Positions 33,406 to 43,210 are shown, counted from the first letter of the stretch. The stretch is DNA of 64,000 bases from JBGNFV01 sp049645705 (GCA_049645705.1 JBARUK010000068.1:1-64000), one strand, 5' to 3'. A program made the numbers and translations. Notes: generated by a model from the letters alone, not told the origin.

Positions 33406-36400
33406 TCAGGCTTTTGTCGTCTTCTTATCTTCAGACCTTTCGTACAGATCCACTACTGTAGGAGCGGCGATAAATACGGATGAATAGGTACCTACAAGAA
33501 TACCGATAAACAGTGCGAAGCTAAAGCCTCTGAGCACTTCACCACCGAAGATCAGGAGTATCAGCACCACGATAAGCGTAGTAACAGACGTGATCACGGT
33601 ACGGTTCAGCGTACTGTTAATGGCAATGTTGAAGGTAGACTTGGTATTGTTACCGACCCTCTCGCCAAGGTACTCTCGAATACGGTCAAACACTACCACG
33701 GTATCGTTTATGGAATAACCAATGATGGTGAGGATGGCCGCAATAAACACCTGATCTACCTCGTAACTGAACCCTAGCAGTCCAGCTATAGCAAAAGCAG
33801 ACAGGGTGAACAGTACGTCATGGAACAGGGCTACGATGGCTCCCAGACCAAACTGCCACTTATGGAACCTAACCAGGATGTAGAAGAAGATAGCTACAAG
33901 TGCCAGGATACCTGACTCGAAGCTACTGCGCTTGATATCGGAAGCTATGGTCGCCCCTACTTTACTGGAGCTGGATATAGTGAAGGCATTGCCATCATCA
34001 TCCAATGCGTTGCCGTTGGGCACGAAGCTCATGCCTGTCGCATCGGTAACGCCGGCAACAAGCCTTTCTTCAACCAGGCCGTCGGCCTCTTCACGCTCAT
34101 CGTCTATAAGATAACCGGTAGTCACCTTTAGTACGTTGCTTGCACCGAAGGTCTTTACTTCTACACTCTTATTATCGAAATCATCTGCCAGTGCTACCTT
34201 AAGTTCAGAAGGCACTACGGGCTGGGTAAATGTGACCACATACGAACGTCCACCGGTAAAGTCTACGCCAAGATTCAGGCCGAAGACTACCAGCAGGATC
34301 ATACCTACGAGGATGAAAGCACCTGAGAACATGTAGGCTTTCTTTCTCATACTGATAAAGTCGATGTTCATGCCGGACAGCAGGGACTTGCTGAATGGTG
34401 TAGCAAATGAGATCTTACTGTCGTCGCCTTTCTTGGTCATCCAGGTAACGATAAGGCGGGTGATGAATACCGCTGAGAAGAAGGAGCAGAAAATACCGAT
34501 CATCAGCGTAACGGCGAAACCTTTAACAGGACCCTGGCCGAGTACGAACAGGATGATGGCGATGATCAGGGTAGTTACATTGGCATCTATGATGGAGCTG
34601 AAGGCTTTCTCATAACCGAGCTGTATGGCCCGCATCTTATTGACTCCATTCCGAAGCTCTTCACGTATACGTTCGAATATGAGTACGTTAGCATCAATTG
34701 ACATACCAATGGTAAGCACGATACCGGCTATACCCGGCAGGGTAAGTGATGTACCCAGGCTGGGCTGGGCCAGTATACCGAGGATGAAGAGTACGTTGAA
34801 CAGCAGAGCAATGTTAGCCACAATACCGCCTTTGCTGTAGTAAGCGATCATAAATAGGATAACGATTCCCAGACCTGCTGCGATAGAGATAACACCCTGT
34901 GACTGGGCCTGCTTACCGAGTGTAGGTCCCACAACGGCCTCTTCTACTATACGCGTAGGCGCAGGAAGTGAACCAGCCTTAAGCACGTTGGCAAGGTCTT
35001 CAGCTTCTTCAATGCTGAAGTCACCGGTGATAGAGCTGCTACCTCCTGTGATCTCGTTCTGTACTACCGGAGCGGAGTATACATAGCTATCGAGCACGAT
35101 GGCTACTGAACGGCCCACATTAGCTGCGGTAAGTCGAGCCCAGTCTCTGGCACCTGCAGGGTTCATACGCATGCTGATACCGGGGTTGCCTGTACTGAAG
35201 TCGATGGTTGCATTGGATACGGCATCACCGGTAAGAGGTGCTTCGCCGCCACGACGCGTTTTGATCGCATACAGACGTAGTACTTCAGCCTTTTCGTCTC
35301 CTTCGGCGCCAAGTTCCACAGACTTTACGGCCCACAGGAACTTAATATTACGGGGAATAAGTGAGTTGATCTCTTCGTCAGCAAGCAATCTGTTGATCTT
35401 GCTGGTATCTTTTACCTGGTAGTACAGGCTGAGTTCGTCGGAAGTAACGAGGTAACGGAAGAGGGCGGAAACGTTCTGATTACCGGCACTGTCTACTGCC
35501 AGACTATCGGACTGGGCCAGCTGAGACTCCAGGTCGTCATCCTCTCCGGTGAGTGAATCGCTGTCGGCAGTAGCTACCTCCTGGTCTGCATCACCTTCAC
35601 CCTGCGACAGGGTAGGCTGGTCGTCCTGCAGCAGGCCTTCCAGTTCTTCTTCGTCTACTTCGCTAACTTCTTCGGTATCGGCAGTAGCCTGGGCAAGCTT
35701 CTGGTCTTTAAGAGCCTGCTGGTTGATAGAAGCAAGAACGGAAGCTACTTCAGATACATTCTGTACCTCGAAGAACTCAAGCTTGGCTACTCCCTGGAGT
35801 AGCTTACGGATACGGTCTTTGTCTTCCACACCGGGAAGCTCTACCTGGATACGGTCACTGTTGGGCAGACGCTGGATATTAGGCTGGGTAGTACCGGCAC
35901 GGTCTATACGCGTACGAAGTATCTGGAATGAGCGGTCGATAGCTCCTTCGATCTCTTCATTTATTACGTCAAGTATTTCCTGGTCGGTAGACTGGAAGTT
36001 GAAGCGATCCCGATTGGCAGCACTTGCAAATATCTCGGCAAGATTACTGTCGGGATTGTTTTCTTTATAGGCTTCGTGGAAAAGCTCAGTGAAAGACTCC
36101 TGGCTGGTGCGCGACATCTCACGGGCACGGTCCATAGCCTCTGTAAACTTAGGGTCCTGTGGGTTGCTGGCAAGATTACGAAGGATCTCAACGGGAGATA
36201 CTTCAAGTGTCACGTGCATACCGCCTTTAAGGTCAAGTCCCAGGTTTAGCTGGTTGTTCTCGATCTCTTCGAAGGTATAGTCAGCTCCCAGGAAGTTGTA
36301 CACCTCGGTACGGCGAAGGCTGTCAAGGTAAGCCTGTCTTTCCTGGTAGTCAATACTGCCTGCTTCATTAGTAGCATGCTGGGTCGCCTCTTCTATAAAG

Positions 36401-36489
36401 GAGCGGGCCACAAATGTAAAATGAAGGTAGAACAGGCAAAGCGCCGTAATAACGACGGTAAGGAATACAATAATGCCTTTGTTACGCAT
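33406..36489 (-). CDS. secDF: SecDF fused protein-export subunit
   Basis: A 1027-residue fusion of SecD and SecF, the proton-driven helper of the Sec translocon, with about 12 membrane helices. SecD part: LNLGLDLKGGMHVTLEV near the start, GNPGISMRMN, then the RND helices (LTLPGIAGIVLTIGMSIDANV). SecF part: LGVDFTGGRSYVVTF, IGYSINDTVVVFDRIRE and TLNRTVITSVTTLIVVL. Between the two periplasmic P1 parts of SecD is an unusually acidic insert of about 80 residues (EEVSEVDEEELEGLLQDDQP, DSLTGEDDDLESQLAQSDSL). Fused SecDF with such linkers is normal for Bacteroidota. Confidence 0.96.
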   Translation of the reverse strand: MRNKGIIVFLTVVITALCLFYLHFTFVARSFIEEATQHATNEAGSIDYQERQAYLDSLRRTEVYNFLGADYTFEEIENNQLNLGLDLKGGMHVTLEVSPVEILRNLASNPQDPKFTEAMDRAREMSRTSQESFTELFHEAYKENNPDSNLAEIFASAANRDRFNFQSTDQEILDVINEEIEGAIDRSFQILRTRIDRAGTTQPNIQRLPNSDRIQVELPGVEDKDRIRKLLQGVAKLEFFEVQNVSEVASVLASINQQALKDQKLAQATADTEEVSEVDEEELEGLLQDDQPTLSQGEGDADQEVATADSDSLTGEDDDLESQLAQSDSLAVDSAGNQNVSALFRYLVTSDELSLYYQVKDTSKINRLLADEEINSLIPRNIKFLWAVKSVELGAEGDEKAEVLRLYAIKTRRGGEAPLTGDAVSNATIDFSTGNPGISMRMNPAGARDWARLTAANVGRSVAIVLDSYVYSAPVVQNEITGGSSSITGDFSIEEAEDLANVLKAGSLPAPTRIVEEAVVGPTLGKQAQSQGVISIAAGLGIVILFMIAYYSKGGIVANIALLFNVLFILGILAQPSLGTSLTLPGIAGIVLTIGMSIDANVLIFERIREELRNGVNKMRAIQLGYEKAFSSIIDANVTTLIIAIILFVLGQGPVKGFAVTLMIGIFCSFFSAVFITRLIVTWMTKKGDDSKISFATPFSKSLLSGMNIDFISMRKKAYMFSGAFILVGMILLVVFGLNLGVDFTGGRSYVVTFTQPVVPSELKVALADDFDNKSVEVKTFGASNVLKVTTGYLIDDEREEADGLVEERLVAGVTDATGMSFVPNGNALDDDGNAFTISSSSKVGATIASDIKRSSFESGILALVAIFFYILVRFHKWQFGLGAIVALFHDVLFTLSAFAIAGLLGFSYEVDQVFIAAILTIIGYSINDTVVVFDRIREYLGERVGNNTKSTFNIAINSTLNRTVITSVTTLIVVLILLIFGGEVLRGFSFALFIGILVGTYSSVFIAAPTVVDLYERSEDKKTTKA

Positions 36490-36606
36490 GTCGAATACGT
36501 TTAGTTGAAATAGATGAGTATGGTTATTAGAATGAAAAGCAGTAAGAGAACTGCCGTGGGGCCGGACTTAGTCTAGAGTAGAAATATCCGGCAGGTAGAA
36601 GCTTTC

Positions 36607-36981
36607 TCAGGGTGCATTAGGGGAAATAATGTACCTGAATAAGGTTTTAAAGAACACTTCAGTTGCAGGGGCCACGGTACGCGGCAAGCTGACAACCGGT
36701 CTTTTGATCAGGGAAAAGGCGGAAACAATATCCCCGCTGAGCGTATTGAGGTGCAGAGGTACAACCGGGAGGGTTGCATCGGGAGCCGCAGCAATCTCGT
36801 AATGATCCTGCTCCTCGCTATCGGCAGACTGCCGTCCGGACTCACCGTCATATGCCGACAGACTGACCTTGTGGGGCGCAGCCTGGTGCAGGCTAACCAG
36901 TGACGGACCTAACCCTGTGGTAAGGACCAGCAGCAGGGTAGCTACCTGACAAACAAACGATATGGCAACACGTTTCCGCAT
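36607..36981 (-). CDS. Small secreted or membrane-anchored protein, unknown
   Basis: A 124-residue protein with a hydrophobic N-terminus (ISFVCQVATLLLVLTTGLG), a polar acidic middle (GESGRQSADSEEQDHYEIAA) and a moderately hydrophobic C-terminus ending FFKTLFRYIISPNAP. It lies 117 bp upstream of secDF on the same strand and downstream of ktrA. The layout resembles small His/Asp-containing exported proteins, but I do not recognise the family with confidence. Confidence 0.55.
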   Translation of the reverse strand: MRKRVAISFVCQVATLLLVLTTGLGPSLVSLHQAAPHKVSLSAYDGESGRQSADSEEQDHYEIAAAPDATLPVVPLHLNTLSGDIVSAFSLIKRPVVSLPRTVAPATEVFFKTLFRYIISPNAP

Positions 36982-37028
36982 AATTTGAAGTCGCGAAATT
37001 AAGGAATTAATAACAATATTCCACCAAT

Positions 37029-37721
37029 TTACTTATTGACTTCTATAAACTTATTTACATCCTGGACTTTACCAAGGATAATAATGATATCGGTCTCGTA
37101 CAGTACGGTATCACCTTTAGGCACACCAATGATGTGTTCTACCTTCACTACCTCACCATCTTTTTCTTCTTCGTAGATACGCTTGATGGTGATCAGGTTC
37201 AGGTTATACTTTTCACGTAAACCCACCTCGCTCACTGTTTGGTTCACTACGCGGTTGGGCGTATTGATCTCCACGATCTCATAATCATCGGGAAGGGGCA
37301 GAAACGAGTGCATATTCGGATGCAGCAGCATTTCTGCTACGGTCTTACCGACAGTATCTTCGGGGCTTAGTATTTCTTTGACACCCATCTTCTCCAGGAT
37401 CATACGCTGCTGGGCATTGGCCGCACGCGCAATGAGCCTGTCGATGCCCAGTTCCATCAGGCGGACGGTAGTAAGCAGCAGCCCTTCGAAGTTTTCACCT
37501 ATAGCCACTACCACGGCGTCCATATCCATGATATTCTGCGCCTGCAGGGCCTTCACATCGGTACTGTCCAGTGCCACGGCATAGGCCACATCGTCCTTCA
37601 TGGCCTCTACCTTATCCAGGTTTATGTCTATTGCCAATACCTCGGCACCCCGCCCGGCGAGTGTACGGGCTATGGATGTCCCGAACTGTCCCAATCCAAT
37701 TACAGCAAACTTATTGGTCAT
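37029..37721 (-). CDS. ktrA: KtrA/TrkA-type potassium uptake regulator
   Basis: A 230-residue cytoplasmic subunit that gates a KtrB-type K+ transporter. Rossmann RCK-N domain (FAVIGLGQFGTSIARTLAGRG, VLAIDINLDKVEAM, ALDSTDVKALQ) and an RCK-C domain from about 135 (EIVEINTPNRVVNQTVSEV, DIIIILGKVQDVNKFIE). No KtrB partner is present in the window. Its start overlaps the udk stop by 4 bp (ATGA), so it is translationally coupled to udk. Confidence 0.9.
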   Translation of the reverse strand: MTNKFAVIGLGQFGTSIARTLAGRGAEVLAIDINLDKVEAMKDDVAYAVALDSTDVKALQAQNIMDMDAVVVAIGENFEGLLLTTVRLMELGIDRLIARAANAQQRMILEKMGVKEILSPEDTVGKTVAEMLLHPNMHSFLPLPDDYEIVEINTPNRVVNQTVSEVGLREKYNLNLITIKRIYEEEKDGEVVKVEHIIGVPKGDTVLYETDIIIILGKVQDVNKFIEVNK

Positions 37722-38347
37722 ATCTTGGATCGTAAATAGGTTACCAGCATATCGAGAGACCTGTCAAAGGCATCTTCGCGGTTGTTAGGTAATATAACAT
37801 CCGCACCGTATTTGAAGGGTTTTATATACTTATCGAAGGTGGGAGCCACGTGTTTTTCGTACCGGTAGAGGACATCTTCCAGCTCATACCCTCTTTCATC
37901 ACGGTCGCGGATGATTCTTCTCTTAAGCTTTATATAGTCTCTGGCGTCTATGAACACCTTAAGATCGAGCTGTTCGGATACCTCGGGGTAGTAGAATACA
38001 AATATGCCTTCTACCACTATGATAGGTGAGGGCCTGAACACAAGCATGGAGGGAGTAGCTTCCGGGTTGTTGAAGGTATATTCTTTCCGCTCTACTACCT
38101 TGCCTGACTTGAGCCTGCGGATATCGCTGGCATACTCTTCATGGTTTATGCTATGCGGGGTGTCAAAATTCTGTACTCCGTTCTCATCTACAGGCTGCAG
38201 ATGACGGGGCCGGTAATAGTTATCCTGGGAAATGAGGCAGACCTCCTCGGGGGTGAATTTATCTATCAGACTATTGAGAAAGCGTGTCTTGCCGCTGGCG
38301 CTACCGCCGGTAATACCAACTATGTAGGGGTTCTGGCCTTCCTTCAT
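37718..38347 (-). CDS. udk: Uridine kinase
   Basis: A 209-residue pyrimidine salvage enzyme phosphorylating uridine/cytidine. P-loop VGITGGSASGKTRFLNSL (about 9-26), LISQDNYYRP, NFDTPHSINHEEYASDI, VVEGIFVFY, and lid RRIIRDRDERGYELEDVL. The order rdgB-udk-ktrA is tight on the minus strand (8 bp after rdgB, 4-bp overlap with ktrA), so they form one operon. Confidence 0.93.
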   Translation of the reverse strand: MKEGQNPYIVGITGGSASGKTRFLNSLIDKFTPEEVCLISQDNYYRPRHLQPVDENGVQNFDTPHSINHEEYASDIRRLKSGKVVERKEYTFNNPEATPSMLVFRPSPIIVVEGIFVFYYPEVSEQLDLKVFIDARDYIKLKRRIIRDRDERGYELEDVLYRYEKHVAPTFDKYIKPFKYGADVILPNNREDAFDRSLDMLVTYLRSKI

Positions 38348-38355
38348 CAGGGAGT

Positions 38356-38934
38356 CTACTTCTTTTTGTTGAGAAACTTCACAAGCTTGGCTACAGCGAG
38401 GGCACGATGACTTATATCATTCTTGCGGTGGCTGTCCATTTCAGCAAAGGTAAGGTTTTCACCATTAGGAATGAACACGGGGTCATACCCAAAGCCATTG
38501 TTACCGTGCAGAGAGTCTGTGATCTGTCCTTTAATGCATCCTTCGAACTGCCGTAGCCTGCCATTCATCATAAGTGAAATAACGGTACGAAACTGTGCCC
38601 TGCGGTCTTTTTTACCCTCCAGGTTTTCCAATAGCTTTCTGATATTAGCACTATTGTCTCTCTCAGGGCCTGCATACCGTGCAGAATATACGCCGGGTTC
38701 GCCATCAAGTGTATATACTTCCAGGCCGGTATCATCGGCAAAGCAGTCTACACCATAGTGCTTATGTACATACTCGGCTTTCTGTGCACTGTTGCCTTCC
38801 AGTGTCTTCTGGGTTTCGGCCAGCTCCTCGTGGCAGCCGATGTCTTCCAGGCTCAGTACCTGAAAATCCTCACCGAGGATCTGACGGATCTCGGTGATTT
38901 TTTTCGGATTATTTGTTGCGAAACAGATCTTCAT
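38356..38934 (-). CDS. rdgB: XTP/dITP diphosphatase (RdgB/HAM1)
   Basis: A 192-residue enzyme that removes non-canonical purine triphosphates. Signatures: ICFATNNPKKITEIRQIL at the start, VDCFADDTGLEVYTLDGEPG with the metal-binding Asp pair, SARYAGPERD, GNNGFGYDPVFIP and SHRKNDISHRALAVAKLV at the end. Length is normal. It starts 7 bp after the FKBP lipoprotein gene. Confidence 0.95.
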   Translation of the reverse strand: MKICFATNNPKKITEIRQILGEDFQVLSLEDIGCHEELAETQKTLEGNSAQKAEYVHKHYGVDCFADDTGLEVYTLDGEPGVYSARYAGPERDNSANIRKLLENLEGKKDRRAQFRTVISLMMNGRLRQFEGCIKGQITDSLHGNNGFGYDPVFIPNGENLTFAEMDSHRKNDISHRALAVAKLVKFLNKKK

Positions 38935-38941
38935 GCTCCAT

Positions 38942-39427
38942 CTATCTGACGTCGATCAGCTCGACCTCAAAGCCAATTATAGTGTAAGGCGGTATAGGAC
39001 CGGCACCGGTACTACCATATGCCAGGCGAGAAGGCAGTATAAACGTGCCTGACCCCCCTTCTTTAAGTTTCATAACGGCATACTCAAAACCAGGGATCAC
39101 CCGGTTTTCTCCCACCACAAACTGGAGGGGAAGTCCGCTGTCCACATTAGAGTCGAACACACCACCACCAGGGAAGAAGCCAGTATAGCGAACACTTACT
39201 GTATCATCCATAACAGGGGCAACTCCGGTGCCTACTGAGTCGAGATAGTATCTCATACCGCTCGTATCGGTTTGGTAGGCGATATTTCTATCTTCCAGAA
39301 AAGTCTCGATCTCCTCTACCTCTTCTTCATGAGTAGGGGGCGTAAACGGCTGCATGTCATCTTCATCACTACAACTGAAAAACAGGATAGGCAATACGGC
39401 CAGAAGGTATAAAAGTGTTTTTTTCAT
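38942..39427 (-). CDS. FKBP-type peptidyl-prolyl isomerase, lipoprotein
   Basis: A 161-residue lipoprotein: signal LLYLLAVLPILFFSCSDEDD with the lipobox Cys. An FKBP domain fills the C-terminal 100 residues (VSVRYTGFFPGGGVFDSNVD, QFVVGENRVIPGFEYAVM, FILPSRLAYGSTGAG, FEVELIDV). It probably assists folding of exported proteins. The ATG at 39427 (MKKTLLYLL) starts the signal; 10 extra upstream codons from 39457 are unlikely. It is similar to GldI-like FKBP proteins of gliding Bacteroidota, but I cannot assign that role. Confidence 0.88.
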   Translation of the reverse strand: MKKTLLYLLAVLPILFFSCSDEDDMQPFTPPTHEEEVEEIETFLEDRNIAYQTDTSGMRYYLDSVGTGVAPVMDDTVSVRYTGFFPGGGVFDSNVDSGLPLQFVVGENRVIPGFEYAVMKLKEGGSGTFILPSRLAYGSTGAGPIPPYTIIGFEVELIDVR

Positions 39428-39469
39428 CTTTACAAAACGTGTAGGTTGTAAATTCACATATCAAAAGAC

Positions 39470-39497
39470 AAATAAAAAGCAGGCGAAGGGCCTGCTT
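39470..39497 (-). terminator. Intrinsic terminator
   Basis: AAGCAGGC (39477-39484) pairs with GCCTGCTT (39490-39497); T-run on the minus strand (TTTTTATTT). It ends the nrnA-FKBP transcript. Confidence 0.8.
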
Positions 39498-39523
39498 TTG
39501 TATTAAATGCTATTGATAAACGC

Positions 39524-40450
39524 TTAGTTCGCTTCGTTAGTATTTTCCTTTACTTCCCTTACGAAAAGTTCAAAAACAAGTATACTGTTTGCGCCTATCT
39601 GCTTGCTGCGGGCCTGGGGGCCATAAGCCTGGCCACTGGGGATGATAAGGGTGGCTTCGTCTCCTTCGGTAAGGTAGCCGATACCCTCATTCCAGCCAGC
39701 TATGAAGCGCGTTCTGCCATACATAAGATCAAGGGGAGCGTAGTTTCTGCCTTCCATGTACACATCTCCCTCACGGGCTTTCTCTTCTATACTAGAATCG
39801 AAAATGGTACCGTCCAGCAGGTACCCGATGTAATCTATTTTCACACTGTCGCCCTGCTCGATCTTTTTGCCATCACCTTCCTTGGTGATCATATACCTTA
39901 GGCCTGAGTCGGCCTTCTGTACATTCTGCAGGTTCTTATCATTGATATAGGCTTCTATCGCTTTATCATCTGTCTCGGCCTGCTCACGCGCTACACGACC
40001 GAAGTACTCTTCCCGCTCGGCTATCTCTACGAGGCGTATGTGAAATATAATGGTCTCTTCTGCCGGAATACTGTCGGGCAGTGTCTCTTCGTTGAATGTT
40101 TTCTGGAAGAAAGTGCTGGCATCTACTTTGGCCTCTACACTATCGCCTACCTGTAACATGCTGATCACTTCCTCTATACTCCCCTTCTGGCCCATCATGG
40201 TGGTATCGTATACGATGGTGGTATTGCCCTGGGGAAGGTCTTTGCTGTCAAAGAATGTTTTGCCGTCCGAGGTAGCATACTCGAACTTCATCACGACTAC
40301 TTTACCCTGTGACGGCTGCTCACCTTCACCCTTTTCAATGTACTTATACTGTACACCGCTTTCGGTGGCTTCGTAGTCATTGGAATCGCATGAAATAGTA
40401 AACGCCAGGCAAAATACAGCCAGCGCCACACGTGTCAGGATCTTATACAT
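39524..40450 (-). CDS. Tandem FKBP-type peptidyl-prolyl isomerase, lipoprotein
   Basis: A 308-residue lipoprotein (VALAVFCLAFTISCDSNDYE). Residues about 30-150 form a first, degenerate FKBP-like domain (VVVMKFEYATSDGKTFFDS), about 165-300 a canonical one (VKIDYIGYLLDGTIFDSS, FIAGWNEGIGYLTEGDEATL, IIPSGQAYGPQARSK, LVFELFVREV). It overlaps the upstream nrnA-like gene by 8 bp. Probably in the periplasm, anchored to the membrane. Confidence 0.9.
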   Translation of the reverse strand: MYKILTRVALAVFCLAFTISCDSNDYEATESGVQYKYIEKGEGEQPSQGKVVVMKFEYATSDGKTFFDSKDLPQGNTTIVYDTTMMGQKGSIEEVISMLQVGDSVEAKVDASTFFQKTFNEETLPDSIPAEETIIFHIRLVEIAEREEYFGRVAREQAETDDKAIEAYINDKNLQNVQKADSGLRYMITKEGDGKKIEQGDSVKIDYIGYLLDGTIFDSSIEEKAREGDVYMEGRNYAPLDLMYGRTRFIAGWNEGIGYLTEGDEATLIIPSGQAYGPQARSKQIGANSILVFELFVREVKENTNEAN

Positions 40451-41486
40451 GTTCGTTGATCGGTTTTCCGTTTTCTAATAGTTGGTCTTTGTATTCTTCC
40501 AGCAGGCCTTCGAATTTCTGTACGGTCTGGTCCAGATCCAGATCTGACTTGCCTCCGGCAGCATTCTTATGTCCGCCACCATCAAAATGGTTACGGGCAA
40601 ATATGTTTACGCTGAATGTGCCTACGCTGCGGAAGGAGAGCTTGACGGCCTCGGTCCGGTCTATAATAACAGCGGCAAGGGTGATCCCTTCTATGCCCAG
40701 CGCGTAGTTTACCAGTCCTTCGGTATCGCCGGTCTGGCTTTTAAAACGCTTTAGCTCTTCGGCTGTAATGGCAAAGTAGGCTGTGCGGTATTCGGGCAGT
40801 ACGGTAAGCTTTTCGTTAAGGGCATAGCCCAGAAAGCGTATCCTGTCCTGGCTGTTGGTATCGTATACGAGCTTGGCTACCCGGCTTACATCGGCACCTC
40901 TCTCCATCAGATCGGCGGTGATGAGGTGTACGTTTCGGGTGGTATTAGGGTGCTTGAAAGAACCGGTATCGGTCATAATGCCGGCATACAGGCAGTCGGC
41001 GATGTCCGGATCTACTAAACTTTCCTCTCCCATGTCTCTGATGAGCATATACACCAGCTCTGCGGTAGCGGCTGCTTTTGTACTCCACGAGACAAAATCG
41101 GCAAAATCTTCAGGCTCCTGGTGATGGTCTATCAGTACCTTGGTAGCAGATGCCTCACGAACTAACTCTCCCAGATCATTGATCCGGTGCAGATTGGAAA
41201 AATCCAGGCAGAAGATAGCCGTAGCCTCTTTTACCAGTTCGGCTGATTTTTGCTCGTTGCCCTCATTGAAGACGATCACTTCATCATTACCTTTCATCCA
41301 GTGTAAAAACCTGGGATAATCAGTAGGAGTGATAACCGTGACGGAATGGCCTTTCTTTTTCAGAAAAGCGGACAATCCTAATGAACTGCCCAGTGCATCC
41401 GCATCCGGTTTATGATGGGTGGTGATGACGACTTTCTGAGGTACGCTTAAGAACTCTTTAAAAGATGCTAAATTTTGCATTGGCAA
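40443..41486 (-). CDS. nrnA: DHH-family phosphoesterase (NrnA-like)
   Basis: A 347-residue enzyme of the DHH/DHHA1 family that hydrolyses very short RNA oligomers and pAp. N-terminal DHH domain: VVITTHHKPDADALGSSLGL, FCLDFSNLHRI, KVLIDHHQEPEDF and DTGSFKHPNT; C-terminal DHHA1 with HFDGGGHKNAAGG. Alternative names are oligoribonuclease or pAp-phosphatase; which substrate dominates cannot be told. It shares an 8-bp overlap with the tandem FKBP gene. Confidence 0.9.
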   Translation of the reverse strand: MPMQNLASFKEFLSVPQKVVITTHHKPDADALGSSLGLSAFLKKKGHSVTVITPTDYPRFLHWMKGNDEVIVFNEGNEQKSAELVKEATAIFCLDFSNLHRINDLGELVREASATKVLIDHHQEPEDFADFVSWSTKAAATAELVYMLIRDMGEESLVDPDIADCLYAGIMTDTGSFKHPNTTRNVHLITADLMERGADVSRVAKLVYDTNSQDRIRFLGYALNEKLTVLPEYRTAYFAITAEELKRFKSQTGDTEGLVNYALGIEGITLAAVIIDRTEAVKLSFRSVGTFSVNIFARNHFDGGGHKNAAGGKSDLDLDQTVQKFEGLLEEYKDQLLENGKPINEHV

Positions 41487-41624
41487 CTAACCCTTTTTTA
41501 ACAGGAGGGTTGACCTCAGTGAAGTGCAAAAGTGATAATAAAATACATAAAAACAAAAGCAGGCAGATGCCGGTGGCCGGAACAGCGCTTTTGCTCTCCA
41601 CGCTCTTTTATAAAAAAGAAATAC

Positions 41625-41632
41625 TATTTTTG
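41625..41632 (+). promoter_or_regulatory. Possible -7 element of ndk
   Basis: TATTTTTG matches TAnnTTTG, 40 bp upstream of the ndk ATG. A matching TTTG at the -33 position is not evident. Confidence 0.4.
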
Positions 41633-41672
41633 CGGCCGACAAACACGATTATACTTCAAAATTTGACTTAAC

Positions 41673-42092
41673 ATGGCAGGAAACAGGACATTCACGATGA
41701 TCAAACCCGATGCATACGAAGCGGGTAATACAGGCGCTATCCTCAAAATGATGGAAGAAGCGGGCTTTCGGATAGTAAGCATGAAGCTTACGAAGCTTAC
41801 AGCTGACAATGCCGGAGCTTTTTATGCAGTTCACAAGGAGCGCCCTTTCTACAACGACCTTGTATCTTATATGTCAAGCGGCCCTATCGTGGCGCTAATA
41901 CTGGAAAAGGACAATGCAGTGTCGGATTTCCGTAAACTTATCGGCGCGACTAACCCAGCCGAAGCTGAGGAAGGAACTATCCGTAAGCTGTTTGCCAAAT
42001 CTATCGAGGCAAATGCGGTACATGGCTCTGACAGTGATGAGAACGCAGCCATAGAAGGCAGCTTCTTCTTTGCCGAAACGGAAAAGGTCTAA
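41673..42092 (+). CDS. ndk: Nucleoside diphosphate kinase
   Basis: A 139-residue enzyme balancing NTP pools. NRTFTMIKPDAYEAGNTGAI at the start, KERPFYNDLVSYMSSGPIVA, RKLIGATNPAEAEEGTIRKL and NAVHGSDSDENAAIE with the active-site His. Complete and highly conserved. A terminator follows inside the 3' end of the convergent membrane protein gene. Confidence 0.97.
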   Translation: MAGNRTFTMIKPDAYEAGNTGAILKMMEEAGFRIVSMKLTKLTADNAGAFYAVHKERPFYNDLVSYMSSGPIVALILEKDNAVSDFRKLIGATNPAEAEEGTIRKLFAKSIEANAVHGSDSDENAAIEGSFFFAETEKV

Positions 42093-42109
42093 GCACTAAG
42101 CTATCGAAG

Positions 42110-43210
42110 TTATTGGCCGGCACCTTCTGAGGTGTCGGCTTTTTTTGTGTCTTCTTCCCCCTCTTCTTTCTTTTTGAAGAAAACCCTGCGTATCCATTTA
42201 GGCAGAATGAGTGCTCCGAGTATGAGATAGGGGTAGTAGGTAAATAAGCGCCACAGGGTAAGAATCCCGATGGTATAACTGCCGAGAAAGTTAGAGAAGA
42301 ACTGCTTGAAGGCATACTCTGCGGCACCGGCGCTGCCGGGAGTGGGGGCTATGAGCATGACTATCCAGATGATGATCTGCTTGGCAAAGATAATGATGTG
42401 CTGATTGAAGTCTATATCGGCGTATGCAGACATGAGGGAGTTAAGCAGTATGTACCTGGCGGACCAGATGAAAATGGTAAAAAGGGCTATTCGTAACCAG
42501 TAGGCAGCATTCTTACCCTTAAGCTGGGCACTGGCGATGACGATCTCGTTACCATGCTCGAATGCCCTGTACCTCCAGCGCTTCAGCAGCCGGTTGCTTG
42601 TTAGTTTGATCAGCAGCCACTTAAACCCTCTGGGGTTGATAAAAATGGCGTAGGACATCATAAAGGTATAGAAGGCGATAAGTCCGTAACTTATGTAGAA
42701 TACGAGACGCAGGTTGATACCGAACATGGCTATGTGTTCCACATCAACAAATATATTGCCCTGAGTAGCCAGGAGTATGATGGGGGCACCTACTACAAAG
42801 AATAGATTATCGAATATGGCGGTAACCATGACATAAGCAAGGGCTTTTCCGAGGTTAAGACCCTCCTTGTTCATGATAAAAACGGCTATGGCAGTACCTC
42901 CTACTACGGAGGGGGTGACTGCAGAGGCAAATTCCCAGAGGATGATGGTAAAGACGCAGCTCATCCAGGAAAGCTCTTTGCCGGTAATGGCCCGCAGCCT
43001 GGCTACGTACCCGGCATCGCGCATAAAGAGCACCAGGACGGCAAGCAGTATGGGTAATGCTTTGGCGTTAAAGACGAGGCGAAGGTCTCGAACATTGAAG
43101 GATTCGTCGTTCAGAATCATAAAAACAACGATGCCCAGCCCAATAAGGGTGGGTATCCATACATTTTTAGGATTTAAGGTCCGAAATACCTTCTTAGATT
43201 CGATGTCCAT
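42110..43210 (-). CDS. YbhN/UPF0104-type membrane protein
   Basis: A 366-residue integral membrane protein with about eight helices, of the family that includes the flippase part of lysylphosphatidylglycerol synthase. Typical are VLVLFMRDAGYVARLRAITG, LWEFASAVTPSVVGGTAIAV, FIMNKEGLNLGKALAYVMVT and APTPGSAGAAEYAFKQFF. The substrate is unknown (lipid or sugar lipid). It begins directly after scpA (1 bp after the stop), in the same operon. Confidence 0.88.
   Translation of the reverse strand: MDIESKKVFRTLNPKNVWIPTLIGLGIVVFMILNDESFNVRDLRLVFNAKALPILLAVLVLFMRDAGYVARLRAITGKELSWMSCVFTIILWEFASAVTPSVVGGTAIAVFIMNKEGLNLGKALAYVMVTAIFDNLFFVVGAPIILLATQGNIFVDVEHIAMFGINLRLVFYISYGLIAFYTFMMSYAIFINPRGFKWLLIKLTSNRLLKRWRYRAFEHGNEIVIASAQLKGKNAAYWLRIALFTIFIWSARYILLNSLMSAYADIDFNQHIIIFAKQIIIWIVMLIAPTPGSAGAAEYAFKQFFSNFLGSYTIGILTLWRLFTYYPYLILGALILPKWIRRVFFKKKEEGEEDTKKADTSEGAGQ
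42116..42146 (+). terminator. Intrinsic terminator of ndk
   Basis: GCCGGCACC (42116-42124), TTCTGA, GGTGTCGGC (42131-42139), then seven T. It lies within the last codons of the opposing gene. Confidence 0.85.
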